Positions 1 to 5,229 of a stretch of 5,590 nt of DNA are shown piece by piece. The stretch is from Candidatus Bathyarchaeota archaeon. GTDB taxonomy: Archaea; Thermoproteota; Bathyarchaeia; TCS64. Below the pieces are notes generated by a model, which saw only the letters and a program-made list of their open reading frames with translations, had not been told where the DNA came from and did not search any database. Each line of letters opens with the position of its first letter. Within the stretch, counting starts at the first letter, position 1. Made by a program: the position numbers and the translations under genes. The stretch covers positions 1 through 5,590 of the forward strand of contig JAFGTA010000026.1 in NCBI GenBank assembly GCA_016934355.1, written 5' to 3'.

Positions 1-941
1 GGGCTGATGTACGTGACGCTGCCCTCAGGCCGCGTCAACACGATGACGTCCTGCACGTTCTCGACTATGCTCCTGAACTGCTCCTCGGACGCCTGAACCC
101 TCTCCATCTGAGCCACCCTGTGGAGGCTCTGGGATACCAGTATGCCGAGTGTCTCAAGCAGCCCCCTGTCCTGCTCACAGTAGCCGCCCGGGTCCTTGAT
201 CACGATGCACCCGGAGACGTCACCAACCGACAGGGGCACAGCCACCCGCACCCCGTCAACGCAGTCGATCTCCTGCACCTTCGTGCACCGTTCAACCTCT
301 TTGAATGCCGAGTCAGACGCGTCCATCCCGTGGGCGAACACGGAGGCAGCCCCGCCGTTGCCCTTGGCTACGAAGCAGCACTGGCTGTACCCGAACACCT
401 TCTCCAGTATGTTAAACGTGGTATCGGCGAGCCCATCCAGGTGGTTAGCCTCGCTTAGGAGACCAAGGTTGCCCCTCAGCTCCTCGAGCCTCTCCTGGTA
501 GCGTCTCTGCTCCCTGAGCCTCCTGTAGGTGGCTGCCTGCGACCTTATGCGCCTGGCGAGGAGCTGGTAGTGGCTGGGGTCTGATTCCTTGCGTACGTAG
601 TCGTCCACCCCCTGCTTGAACGCCGCCTCGGCGACGACCTCGCTTCCCCTCCCCGTGTAGAGTATGAATGGGACGTTCATCCGTTCCTTGATTCTCTGGC
701 AGAGCTCCATGCCGTCCATCTCGGGCATCACGTAGTCCGAGACGACGCAGTCAACAGTCTCGTCGAGCGACTCAAGAAGCAGCGCAGGTGTCTCGTAGGA
801 AGAGACCTCAAGCCCCGGGTCCGCCTCCTCCAGGAACATCTTGGCGAAGGTGAGCTGAGCGCCCTCGTCGTCGATGTGCAGCACCCGTATCTTCTGCTCC
901 TGGCTGGCTGTCAAGACAGATTGAACTCTGCTGAACGTCAT
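1..941 (-). CDS. Receiver-GAF-PAS signal transduction protein (3' end beyond window)
   Basis: Translating the minus strand from the ATG at 941 gives 313 open codons that run off the left edge. Residues about 17-135 form a CheY-like receiver domain. Visible are the acidic pair Asp24/Asp25 (LHIDDE), the phosphoacceptor Asp69 (VVSDYVMPEMDG), Thr96 (ILYTGRG) and Lys118 (YVRKE), so all phosphorylation residues are present. Residues about 136-160 are a charged, probably coiled-coil linker (RRLREQRRYQERLEEL). Residues about 160-275 look like a GAF sensor domain, with six cysteines (Cys188, 189, 219, 227, 245, 255). From about 285 a PAS domain begins (EEQFRSIVENVQDVI) and is cut off. Archaeal proteins of this layout often continue into more PAS domains and a histidine kinase; that part is not visible. 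It probably acts in the cytoplasm in a phosphorelay. The ligand is unknown. No SD precedes the ATG, which directly follows an AT-rich tract. The domain calls are strong; GAF rests on overall pattern. Confidence 0.88.
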   Translation of the reverse strand, partial: MTFSRVQSVLTASQEQKIRVLHIDDEGAQLTFAKMFLEEADPGLEVSSYETPALLLESLDETVDCVVSDYVMPEMDGMELCQRIKERMNVPFILYTGRGSEVVAEAAFKQGVDDYVRKESDPSHYQLLARRIRSQAATYRRLREQRRYQERLEELRGNLGLLSEANHLDGLADTTFNILEKVFGYSQCCFVAKGNGGAASVFAHGMDASDSAFKEVERCTKVQEIDCVDGVRVAVPLSVGDVSGCIVIKDPGGYCEQDRGLLETLGILVSQSLHRVAQMERVQASEEQFRSIVENVQDVIVLTRPEGSVTYIS

Positions 942-1009
942 ATAATTATTATAGAAACGGCGTCCATCAAACCCGGGAAGCCTTATTCGCTGATATCCAA
1001 CTCTATACC
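942..1009. promoter_or_regulatory. Divergent promoter region between receiver protein and amidase operon
   Basis: This 68-base spacer separates two divergently read start codons (941 minus, 1010 plus), so it must hold promoters for both. For the plus gene, the weak TATA-like CTTATT at 982-987 is centred about 25 bases before the ATG, the spacing expected for a leaderless archaeal transcript; no SD is present. For the minus gene no good box lies at that distance, but the same element read on the other strand (GAATAAGG) could start a transcript near 958. The very AT-rich tract 941-953 (TATAATTATTATA) abuts the minus ATG and may ease initiation or serve as a plus-strand box. Assignments are inferred from spacing only. 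Confidence 0.4.
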
Positions 1010-1216
1010 ATGGATTCTAAGACAGCCGAAGCCGAGAAGCTGTTCACCCTCGTGAAGGAGAGGTACGGGGACAAGCTCACAGAGGAGGAGCTGGAGGAGG
1101 TCAGGAAGAACGTCGAGAGGATCGTCGAGACCTCGATGGAGCTCAGGGCGGTGGAGCTCGGCAACTGGGACGAGCCGTTCAGCGTCTTCAAACCCTACAG
1201 GAGGGAGGAACCGTGA
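1010..1216 (+). CDS. Small GatC/AtzG-like partner protein of the downstream amidase
   Basis: This gene encodes a 68-residue acidic protein with no signal or membrane segment. Residues 1-50 look like two charged amphipathic helices (LTEEELEEVRKNVERIVE). A C-terminal segment follows with ELRAVELGNWDEP and FSVFKPYR. From memory, this 'LRAVPLxNxxEP-xFxP' pattern occurs in bacterial amidases as an N-terminal stretch fused ahead of the amidase domain. Here it is a separate gene whose stop overlaps the amidase GTG by four bases, so the pair is probably translationally coupled. Small helical GatC or AtzG proteins wrap around an amidase subunit and stabilise it, and that is the inferred role. It lacks the usual GatC start pattern, so I do not call it gatC. 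The ATG at 1010 follows a spacing-correct TATA-like element and has no SD, suggesting leaderless translation. Coding is well supported by context; the function is inferred. Confidence 0.75.
   Translation: MDSKTAEAEKLFTLVKERYGDKLTEEELEEVRKNVERIVETSMELRAVELGNWDEPFSVFKPYRREEP
1203..1208 (+). promoter_or_regulatory. Shine-Dalgarno site for the amidase GTG start
   Basis: GGGAGG lies inside the last codons of the small upstream gene, four bases before the GTG at 1213. It supports the GTG as the true amidase start. It also contrasts with the leaderless-looking first gene of the operon: leaderless first gene, SD-led internal gene is a common archaeal arrangement. Confidence 0.65.
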
Positions 1217-2604
1217 ACCCGGTCTTCACCCCCGTGAGGGAGCTATCCGACAAAATAAGGCGGGGCGAGGCGTCCCCAGTGGAGCTCGCGGAGACGTTCC
1301 TCGGACGCCTTGAGAAGTACGGACCAGTACTTAACAGCGTGGTGACGCTCACCCGTGAACGTGCTTTGAAGCAGGCGAGGAAGGCCGAGGACGAGATAAA
1401 GAAAGGCAAACACAGGGGCGCCCTCCACGGCGTGCCCTACGGCGGAAAGGACCTGCTGGCCACCGGCGGAGGCATACCCACCACGTGGGGCGCAGCCCCC
1501 TTCAAGGGCCGGGTGCTCGGCTACGACGCCGCAGTCGTGGAGAAGCTGGAGGCGGCGGGCTCGGTGCTGCTCGCCAAGCTCGCCATGATAGAGCTCGCAG
1601 GGGGCATGGGGTACAAGCAGCCCAACGCCAGCTTCACGGGGCCCTGCGCCACGCCGTGGAGCCCCAGGCACTGGAGCGGCGGGTCCAGCAGCGGCTCAGG
1701 CGCCTCCGTGGCTGCGGGGCTCGTCCCCTACGCCATAGGCAGCGAGACGTGGGGCAGCATACTGAGTCCGGCTAACAACTGCGGAGTCGCGGGGCTGAGG
1801 CCCACCTACGGGAGGGTGAGCAGGCACGGCGCCATGGCTCTGAGCTGGACCCTTGACAAGCTGGGGCCCCTCTGCCAGACGGCTGACGACTGCGGGCTCG
1901 TGCTGGAGGCCATCGCTGGCCGCGACCCGAGGGACCCGTCCACCACGGAGAAGCCGTACAGGTACGAGTTGAAGGATGGAGGCCTCAGGATAGCGGTCCC
2001 GAGGGATGCGCTGGAGGGCGTCGAGGAGCCTGTGGCGAGGAACTTTAAGGAGTCCATACGCGTCGTCGAGAAGTTCGCCGAGGTCGAGGAGATAACGTTC
2101 CCCGAGTTCCCATACGAGGCCGTCACCCGCACCATCCTCAACGCCGAGGCGGCCAGCGCCTTCGACGAGTTCACGGAGAAGGGTCTCGCCCGCGGCCTCA
2201 CCGCCCCCGAGTGCAGGTACGGCTCCTACGCCCGGACCGCCGTGCTTGCATCCGATTACCTGAAGGCGCTGAGGCTCAGGCAGCGGATGGCGGTGATCGC
2301 CGAGGACGTCATGGCTCCATACGACGCGGTCGCTGCGCCTTCTAAGCGGACCACTGTGCCTGTGATCGACGAGGAGTTCAGGAAGACCACACCCGGCACG
2401 GCGCGGGATGTCATGGGCGCCCTTGGCAACGGCGCAGGGCTCCCGGCGATCTCGGTGCCCAGCGGCTTCGACGACGGGGGACTGCCCACGGGAATCCATT
2501 TCATGGGGAGGGCTTACGGCGAGAACAGCGTCCTATCCGTCGCAGTCGAGTACCAGATCCGTACCAAGTGGCACACGATGCATCCCGACAGATTCACCCC
2601 GTGA
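1213..2604 (+). CDS. Amidase signature family hydrolase
   Basis: This is a 463-residue cytosolic enzyme of the amidase signature family, which hydrolyses amide bonds through a Ser-cisSer-Lys triad. All three residues are visible: Lys79 in GVPYGGKDLLAT, cis-Ser158 in SGGSSSGSGAS and nucleophile Ser182 in GSETWGSILSPA. The 24-residue Ser-Ser spacing is the one seen in GatA and FAAH. The N-terminal helix region (VRELSDKIRRGEASPVEL) and the block GLRPTYGRVSRHGAMALSW are typical, and the length is normal. True GatA normally has a GTDTGGSIRQPA-type motif; here Trp180 and Leu184 replace the Gly and Arg. I therefore favour a stand-alone amidase over the tRNA amidotransferase subunit, although automatic annotation may say GatA. 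No GatB is in view. GTG start with a strong SD, overlapping the upstream small gene by GTGA, so the two are one operon. The substrate cannot be read from sequence. The gene has strong G/C-ending codon use. Confidence 0.93.
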   Translation: MNPVFTPVRELSDKIRRGEASPVELAETFLGRLEKYGPVLNSVVTLTRERALKQARKAEDEIKKGKHRGALHGVPYGGKDLLATGGGIPTTWGAAPFKGRVLGYDAAVVEKLEAAGSVLLAKLAMIELAGGMGYKQPNASFTGPCATPWSPRHWSGGSSSGSGASVAAGLVPYAIGSETWGSILSPANNCGVAGLRPTYGRVSRHGAMALSWTLDKLGPLCQTADDCGLVLEAIAGRDPRDPSTTEKPYRYELKDGGLRIAVPRDALEGVEEPVARNFKESIRVVEKFAEVEEITFPEFPYEAVTRTILNAEAASAFDEFTEKGLARGLTAPECRYGSYARTAVLASDYLKALRLRQRMAVIAEDVMAPYDAVAAPSKRTTVPVIDEEFRKTTPGTARDVMGALGNGAGLPAISVPSGFDDGGLPTGIHFMGRAYGENSVLSVAVEYQIRTKWHTMHPDRFTP

Positions 2605-2612
2605 TCTTTTTC
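2605..2612 (+). terminator. T-tract after the amidase operon
   Basis: Immediately after the amidase stop, five Ts (2607-2611) lead into a small possible hairpin, TTTTC-AAG-GAAAA (2608-2620). Archaeal RNA polymerase can terminate on T-rich tracts alone. The hairpin is weak, so this is only a plausible terminator. Confidence 0.35.
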
Positions 2613-2673
2613 AAGGAAAATTTGACCTGATGGTAATGGGCGGCTGCGTTCCCGCGCATTACTATACATTCTG

Positions 2674-2686
2674 ATCTAATTTAGAT
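2674..2686. promoter_or_regulatory. 13-base palindrome upstream of the permease, candidate operator
   Basis: ATCTAA-T-TTAGAT is a perfect six-base inverted repeat around a single central T. It lies 27-39 bases before the ATG at 2713 and just upstream of two TATA-like boxes (GTAAATTT at 2687-2694 and TTTAAAAA at 2703-2710). In archaea, dimeric winged-helix repressors (Lrp, MarR or ArsR types) often bind such palindromes over the BRE/TATA region. Symmetry and place are seen; a regulator is inferred, and none is encoded beside it. Confidence 0.4.
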
Positions 2687-2701
2687 GTAAATTTGAAATT
2701 C

Positions 2702-2711
2702 GTTTAAAAAG
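2702..2711 (+). promoter_or_regulatory. TATA-like box before the ABC permease
   Basis: GTTTAAAAAG is the best archaeal TATA-box match in the 2605-2712 spacer. If used, transcription would begin near 2731-2735, downstream of the ATG at 2713, and translation would need a later start such as TTG 2797. A weaker box at 2687-2694 would instead suit a leaderless start at 2713. Confidence 0.4.
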
Positions 2712-2712
2712 A

Positions 2713-4005
2713 ATGCTAGGACATTTTCCTCATCAACATGAATTCGAACTTCGTATACTGCCTAAAAAATTCGAGAGTAGGACGGATGAATCTTCTTTGA
2801 ATATACCTGATGTAGCGTTAATGTCCTTCGAAGGCTTGATGGCAAAGAAGTTCAGGTTCGCCCTTAACCTCGTAGGGATATTGATTGGTGTAGCCGCGAT
2901 TACGGGGCTCATCGCCCTGACACAGGGATTGAACAATGAGATAACAGGCCAACTAGGAGGTTTTGGCGGGAACACTATCACAGTAATTGCAGGATCGGGG
3001 TTTGGCCCCGGCTCCAGATCAGGGCCCACAGGACAGAGTGCGGTAACTGCGTCCCTGGATTGGAGAGAAATCGATATTATCGAAAAACTGCCAGGCGTCG
3101 ATTTAATCGCTCCAACGGTGTCAGGACGTGGAGCGTGGTTTACGCTGAAAGGAGATATTTACACGGTCTCGATAACCGGGATAACCGAAACATACTTCCT
3201 CATAAACGAAGGAACCGAGATCGAAAGCGGTCGAACGATAAAAAGAAGCGACAACGCAGTAGCGGTGATAGGACACTCTATCTCCATCCCAGACCCAAAC
3301 AGTAAACCACTCGTTGAGATCGGCGACCGAGTAACAATAAAAGCAGAGGTAAAGGGCGAGATCAAAGAGCTCACAGTGCGAGTGATTGGAGTATTAGAGG
3401 AGACGGGTGGAACGTTCGGCGGGGACACTAGTTTTTTCATACCTTTGAAGACTTGTGAACAGTTTTTCGAGACTGAGGGTGTATACGATAGCATTCAGGT
3501 TCTCTCCGAGGACAGCGACGTAGTGGAGCCTCTCGCTGCGCTCATCGAGTCAAAGATAGACGGCGTTACCGCGATGACGGCTTCCGGCACCATGGAAACC
3601 ATAAACTCGGTTATAGGTACCCTTGAGGCAGTTCTCGGCGGCATCGCGGCTATCAGCCTCTTAGTGGCGGGCGTTGGAATCGTCAACACCATGATCGTCT
3701 CGGTGATGGAAAGGACTAAGGAGATAGGCGCCTTGAAGGCGATTGGCGCCAAAAGCGTTGACATTCTTGTCATGTTCATCTTTGAGGCCGCCTTGACTGG
3801 AGTCGTTGGCGGCGCTATCGGCGCCCTTTTGGGATTCATTCTGGGTGTGGTCATTGGCTCTTATGTCGGAGTAGGCGTGGTTCCCACTGTTGAGCTAGGG
3901 TTGATCGCGGTATCGTTTGCAGTGGTTACTAGCGTAGTTAGTGGGCTCTACCCGGCATGGAACGCGTCGAAGCTGAACCCGGTTGAGGCTCTACGGCACG
4001 AGTGA
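2713..4005 (+). CDS. MacB/FtsX-type ABC transporter permease
   Basis: Up to 430 residues; the coordinates give the longest reading. The product is a membrane subunit of a type VII (MacB-like) ABC transporter. TM1 lies at about residues 48-70 (LNLVGILIGVAAITGLIALT), followed by a large extracytoplasmic domain at about 72-300. TM2-TM4 lie at about 303-331, 351-387 and 393-415. The cytoplasmic FtsX hallmark MERTKEIGALKAIGAK sits at 332-347, and the C-terminus YPAWNASKLNPVEALRHE is classic. Such permeases work with a MacB/LolD-type ATPase and often an adaptor, moving lipids, peptides or drugs or transmitting mechanical force; neither partner gene is in the window. The start is uncertain: family members usually begin about 20 residues before TM1, which fits TTG 2797 (then 402 residues), and the first 28 residues of the longer reading look unlike the family. 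The gene is AT-richer, with many A-ending codons (ATA, AGA, GTA), unlike its neighbours, suggesting a different history. Confidence 0.9.
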   Translation: MLGHFPHQHEFELRILPKKFESRTDESSLNIPDVALMSFEGLMAKKFRFALNLVGILIGVAAITGLIALTQGLNNEITGQLGGFGGNTITVIAGSGFGPGSRSGPTGQSAVTASLDWREIDIIEKLPGVDLIAPTVSGRGAWFTLKGDIYTVSITGITETYFLINEGTEIESGRTIKRSDNAVAVIGHSISIPDPNSKPLVEIGDRVTIKAEVKGEIKELTVRVIGVLEETGGTFGGDTSFFIPLKTCEQFFETEGVYDSIQVLSEDSDVVEPLAALIESKIDGVTAMTASGTMETINSVIGTLEAVLGGIAAISLLVAGVGIVNTMIVSVMERTKEIGALKAIGAKSVDILVMFIFEAALTGVVGGAIGALLGFILGVVIGSYVGVGVVPTVELGLIAVSFAVVTSVVSGLYPAWNASKLNPVEALRHE

Positions 4006-4020
4006 AAATGAGTCACTTTT
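4001..4020 (+). terminator. Weak hairpin plus T-run at the permease 3' end
   Basis: AGTGA (4001-4005, containing the stop codon) can pair with TCACT (4013-4017) around a seven-base loop. Four Ts and then a pyrimidine-rich stretch follow. A five-base stem is marginal, but the T-run fits archaeal termination. Confidence 0.3.
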
Positions 4021-4041
4021 CCTTCTAGTTAATCGTATCCG

Positions 4042-4056
4042 TTTCATTATATGAAA
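4042..4056. repeat. Inverted repeat between convergent genes
   Basis: TTTCAT-TAT-ATGAAA is a perfect six-base inverted repeat with a three-base centre. It sits in the 64-base gap where the permease (plus) and the RDD gene (minus) converge. On the minus strand it partly overlaps a TTTT run (4057-4054) after the RDD stop. It may help end transcription from both sides. The region holds no gene. Confidence 0.3.
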
Positions 4057-4069
4057 AGCCACGCCTAAG

Positions 4070-4552
4070 CTACATCTCTCTTATGACGACGGTGTCGCTG
4101 AGGTAGTTGAACAGCCTCTGGCTCCTGTCCTTGTACAGGAAGTAGCCCGCGAGGAAGTCAAGGGGCAGCAGGAACACCTTGCCGAACGCCTCTATAGCGG
4201 CGTCCACGAGGCTCAGGGGGCCGCCGCCCACCTTGGTTACCCTGATGTTCATCACCTTCTTGCCTATGCTCTGCCCATAGTAGTGGTCCATGAACATGTA
4301 GTAAAGGAAGCCCAGCACGTTCTCGATGCCGAGCCGGAAGCCCATTCCGAAGGGCGGGGCGCCTCCGCCGAACTGGACGAAAGACACCACAATACCCAGG
4401 ATGATGCCGTCAACTACGAGGGCGATGAACCTCTGAGTCCACGTCGCAAGCTCTACGACTTGCTCGCCGGGGGGCCCGACGCTGCTCCCGCACTTGGGGC
4501 AGTAGACTGCGTCTTCCTCGTACTCGGCTCCGCATCGCTCACAGTAGGGTAT
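4070..4552 (-). CDS. Zinc-ribbon RDD family membrane protein
   Basis: Read from 4552, this gives 160 residues. Residues 2-24 form a zinc ribbon with two CxxC pairs (Cys4/Cys7 and Cys18/Cys21: YCERCGAEY, VYCPKCG). An RDD domain follows: Arg41 and Asp48 at the first membrane segment (QRFIALVVDGIILGIVVS, 40-57), a second hydrophobic stretch near 77-88, the conserved SIGKKVMNIRVTKV at 95-108, and the C-terminal KDRSQRLFNYLSDTVVI with Asp142 and Asp153. RDD proteins sit in the membrane; most have unknown roles, some are linked to ion transport. The start is odd. The frame is open back to a TGA at 4576-4574 with no ATG, GTG or TTG before GTG 4390, which would cut off the zinc ribbon and half of TM1. 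ATA at 4552 sits nine bases after GAGGAGG and gives MPYCERCG, the typical start of such proteins. An ATG at 4577 lies in another frame and ends after 12 codons; a one-base shift would join it. So this is either an AUA start, a mutation, or a base error. Confidence 0.8.
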   Translation of the reverse strand: MPYCERCGAEYEEDAVYCPKCGSSVGPPGEQVVELATWTQRFIALVVDGIILGIVVSFVQFGGGAPPFGMGFRLGIENVLGFLYYMFMDHYYGQSIGKKVMNIRVTKVGGGPLSLVDAAIEAFGKVFLLPLDFLAGYFLYKDRSQRLFNYLSDTVVIREM

Positions 4553-4561
4553 CTCTGGGTT

Positions 4562-4568
4562 CCTCCTC
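4562..4568 (-). promoter_or_regulatory. Strong Shine-Dalgarno before the ATA start of the RDD gene
   Basis: On the minus strand GAGGAGG spans 4568-4562 and ends nine bases before ATA 4552. It is one of the strongest SD matches in the window, and no other start codon in the RDD frame sits at a usable distance. It can alternatively be read as codons of the 12-codon ATG frame from 4577 (MKPEEEP), where GAG GAG GAA would encode Glu-Glu-Glu. Confidence 0.5.
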
Positions 4569-4593
4569 GGGTTTCATTTGGGTATTGCCAGCG

Positions 4594-4603
4594 TTTTTAT
4601 TAA
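4594..4603 (-). promoter_or_regulatory. TATA-like box of the RDD gene
   Basis: The minus strand reads TTAATAAAAA from 4603 to 4594. Transcription expected about 25 bases from its centre would begin near 4573, just below the out-of-frame ATG (4577) and just above the SD. That placing favours a short SD-bearing leader and initiation at 4552. The 92-base gap to the upstream flavoprotein gene (stop at 4645) and this box suggest separate transcription. Confidence 0.45.
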
Positions 4604-4644
4604 GACTTGTTCAGAATCTCTACCAAATCAGGCAGGATAACTGG

Positions 4645-5181
4645 TCAGAGATCGATCTCCGGTGTCTTCTTCCCCGTCATGTACTCGATGACGACTCTGC
4701 CGAAGACCGTCGAAGGCAGCCCGTCTGTGCCGAGCCTCTTCTCCCGGGCCTCCGGGTTGGGCTCCAGCTGATACAGCAGCGTGCGTAGTGCCTGTCTCTT
4801 CTCCTCGATGTCCTCTATGAACTCGATCCGCCCCTTGAACATCACTGTGACGTAGTGGTGAGTGCACTCGTTCTCCGCGTAGCCGTGGTCCATGATGACC
4901 TGCCCCCACACGTCGGGGCACTCCCGCATGATGTCCAGCTTCTTCCCCTCGGAGACGCAGTGGAAATACAGGCAGTTCCTCTCCTCGTCGTAGCCGTGAC
5001 TCAGGGACACCAGGTACGGCTCCCCGCCCCTCGCCATGGCGAGGGTCATGTACTCGGTGCCCTTCAGAACCTTCGCCAGCTGCCTCTTGTCGCTGAACTC
5101 CTTGTCAGCCCGCCTCATATGGTAACGCATCGAAATCGAAGAGATACAGCGCCCATCCCATTTAGGGTGTTCGCAGACCAT
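4645..5181 (-). CDS. Pyridoxamine 5'-phosphate oxidase-like (NimA-type) flavoprotein
   Basis: Up to 178 residues, without signal or membrane segments. Residues about 22-140 match the FMN-binding split-barrel fold of the PNPOx/NimA group: MRRADKEFSD, then a strand pair YMTLAMARGGEPYLVSLSHG (44-63) and LYFHCVSEGKKLDIMRECP (71-89, with the phosphate-contacting SEGKK). A later strand, TVMFKGRIEFIEDIEEKRQAL (112-132), follows, and then a C-terminal strand VVIEYMTGKKT. NimA proteins reduce nitroimidazoles in some bacteria, but most archaeal members have no proven substrate, so only a flavin- or cofactor-binding oxidoreductase role is claimed. No SD precedes any candidate ATG. ATG 5181 lies about 24 bases from a TATA-like box and suits leaderless translation, but its first 17-21 residues are unusual for the family, which commonly begins at an MRR-like sequence (here Met22, or Met18). 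It diverges from the prepilin peptidase gene across a 48-base spacer. Confidence 0.85.
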   Translation of the reverse strand: MVCEHPKWDGRCISSISMRYHMRRADKEFSDKRQLAKVLKGTEYMTLAMARGGEPYLVSLSHGYDEERNCLYFHCVSEGKKLDIMRECPDVWGQVIMDHGYAENECTHHYVTVMFKGRIEFIEDIEEKRQALRTLLYQLEPNPEAREKRLGTDGLPSTVFGRVVIEYMTGKKTPEIDL

Positions 5182-5229
5182 GAATCACGGGTTTACAAAA
5201 GTTAAAAACGGCTGCGCCTTGTTCAGGGT
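5182..5229. promoter_or_regulatory. Symmetric divergent promoter with one central TATA-like box
   Basis: Only 48 bases part the two start codons (5181 minus, 5230 plus). The sole strong AT-rich box, GTTAAAAA at 5201-5208 (TTTTTAAC on the other strand), is centred about 25 bases from the plus ATG and about 24 from the minus ATG. Those are the distances expected for leaderless archaeal transcripts in both directions. Neither start has an SD. An A-rich stretch at 5195-5200 could act as the BRE for the plus direction. Confidence 0.5.

Noticed and set aside
120..501. Two plus-strand frames across the receiver-GAF-PAS gene
   Set aside because: They are antisense to a continuous, recognisable minus-strand protein and have low-complexity, unfamiliar translations.
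1200..1216. Programmed frameshift fusing the small protein to the amidase
   Set aside because: No slippery heptamer is visible, and a strong SD plus a GTG start explain the overlap as ordinary translational coupling.
1696..2499. Long 267-codon minus-strand frame inside the amidase gene
   Set aside because: It lies opposite a clear amidase with intact catalytic motifs; GC-rich third positions create long antisense frames. Its translation is Arg/Gly/Pro/His-rich and matches no family I know.
1010..2604. Naming the pair gatC-gatA
   Set aside because: The active-site motif differs from GatA (Trp180 and Leu184), the small protein lacks the usual GatC N-terminal pattern, and no gatB is present.
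2697..2773. Three copies of AATTCG (2697, 2741, 2768)
   Set aside because: Spacings of 44 and 27 bases are irregular and the six-base unit is short in an AT-rich stretch, so chance is likely.
4283..4603. Plus-strand frame of 106 codons opposite the RDD gene
   Set aside because: It overlaps the zinc-ribbon/RDD coding frame, and its translation has no recognisable motif.
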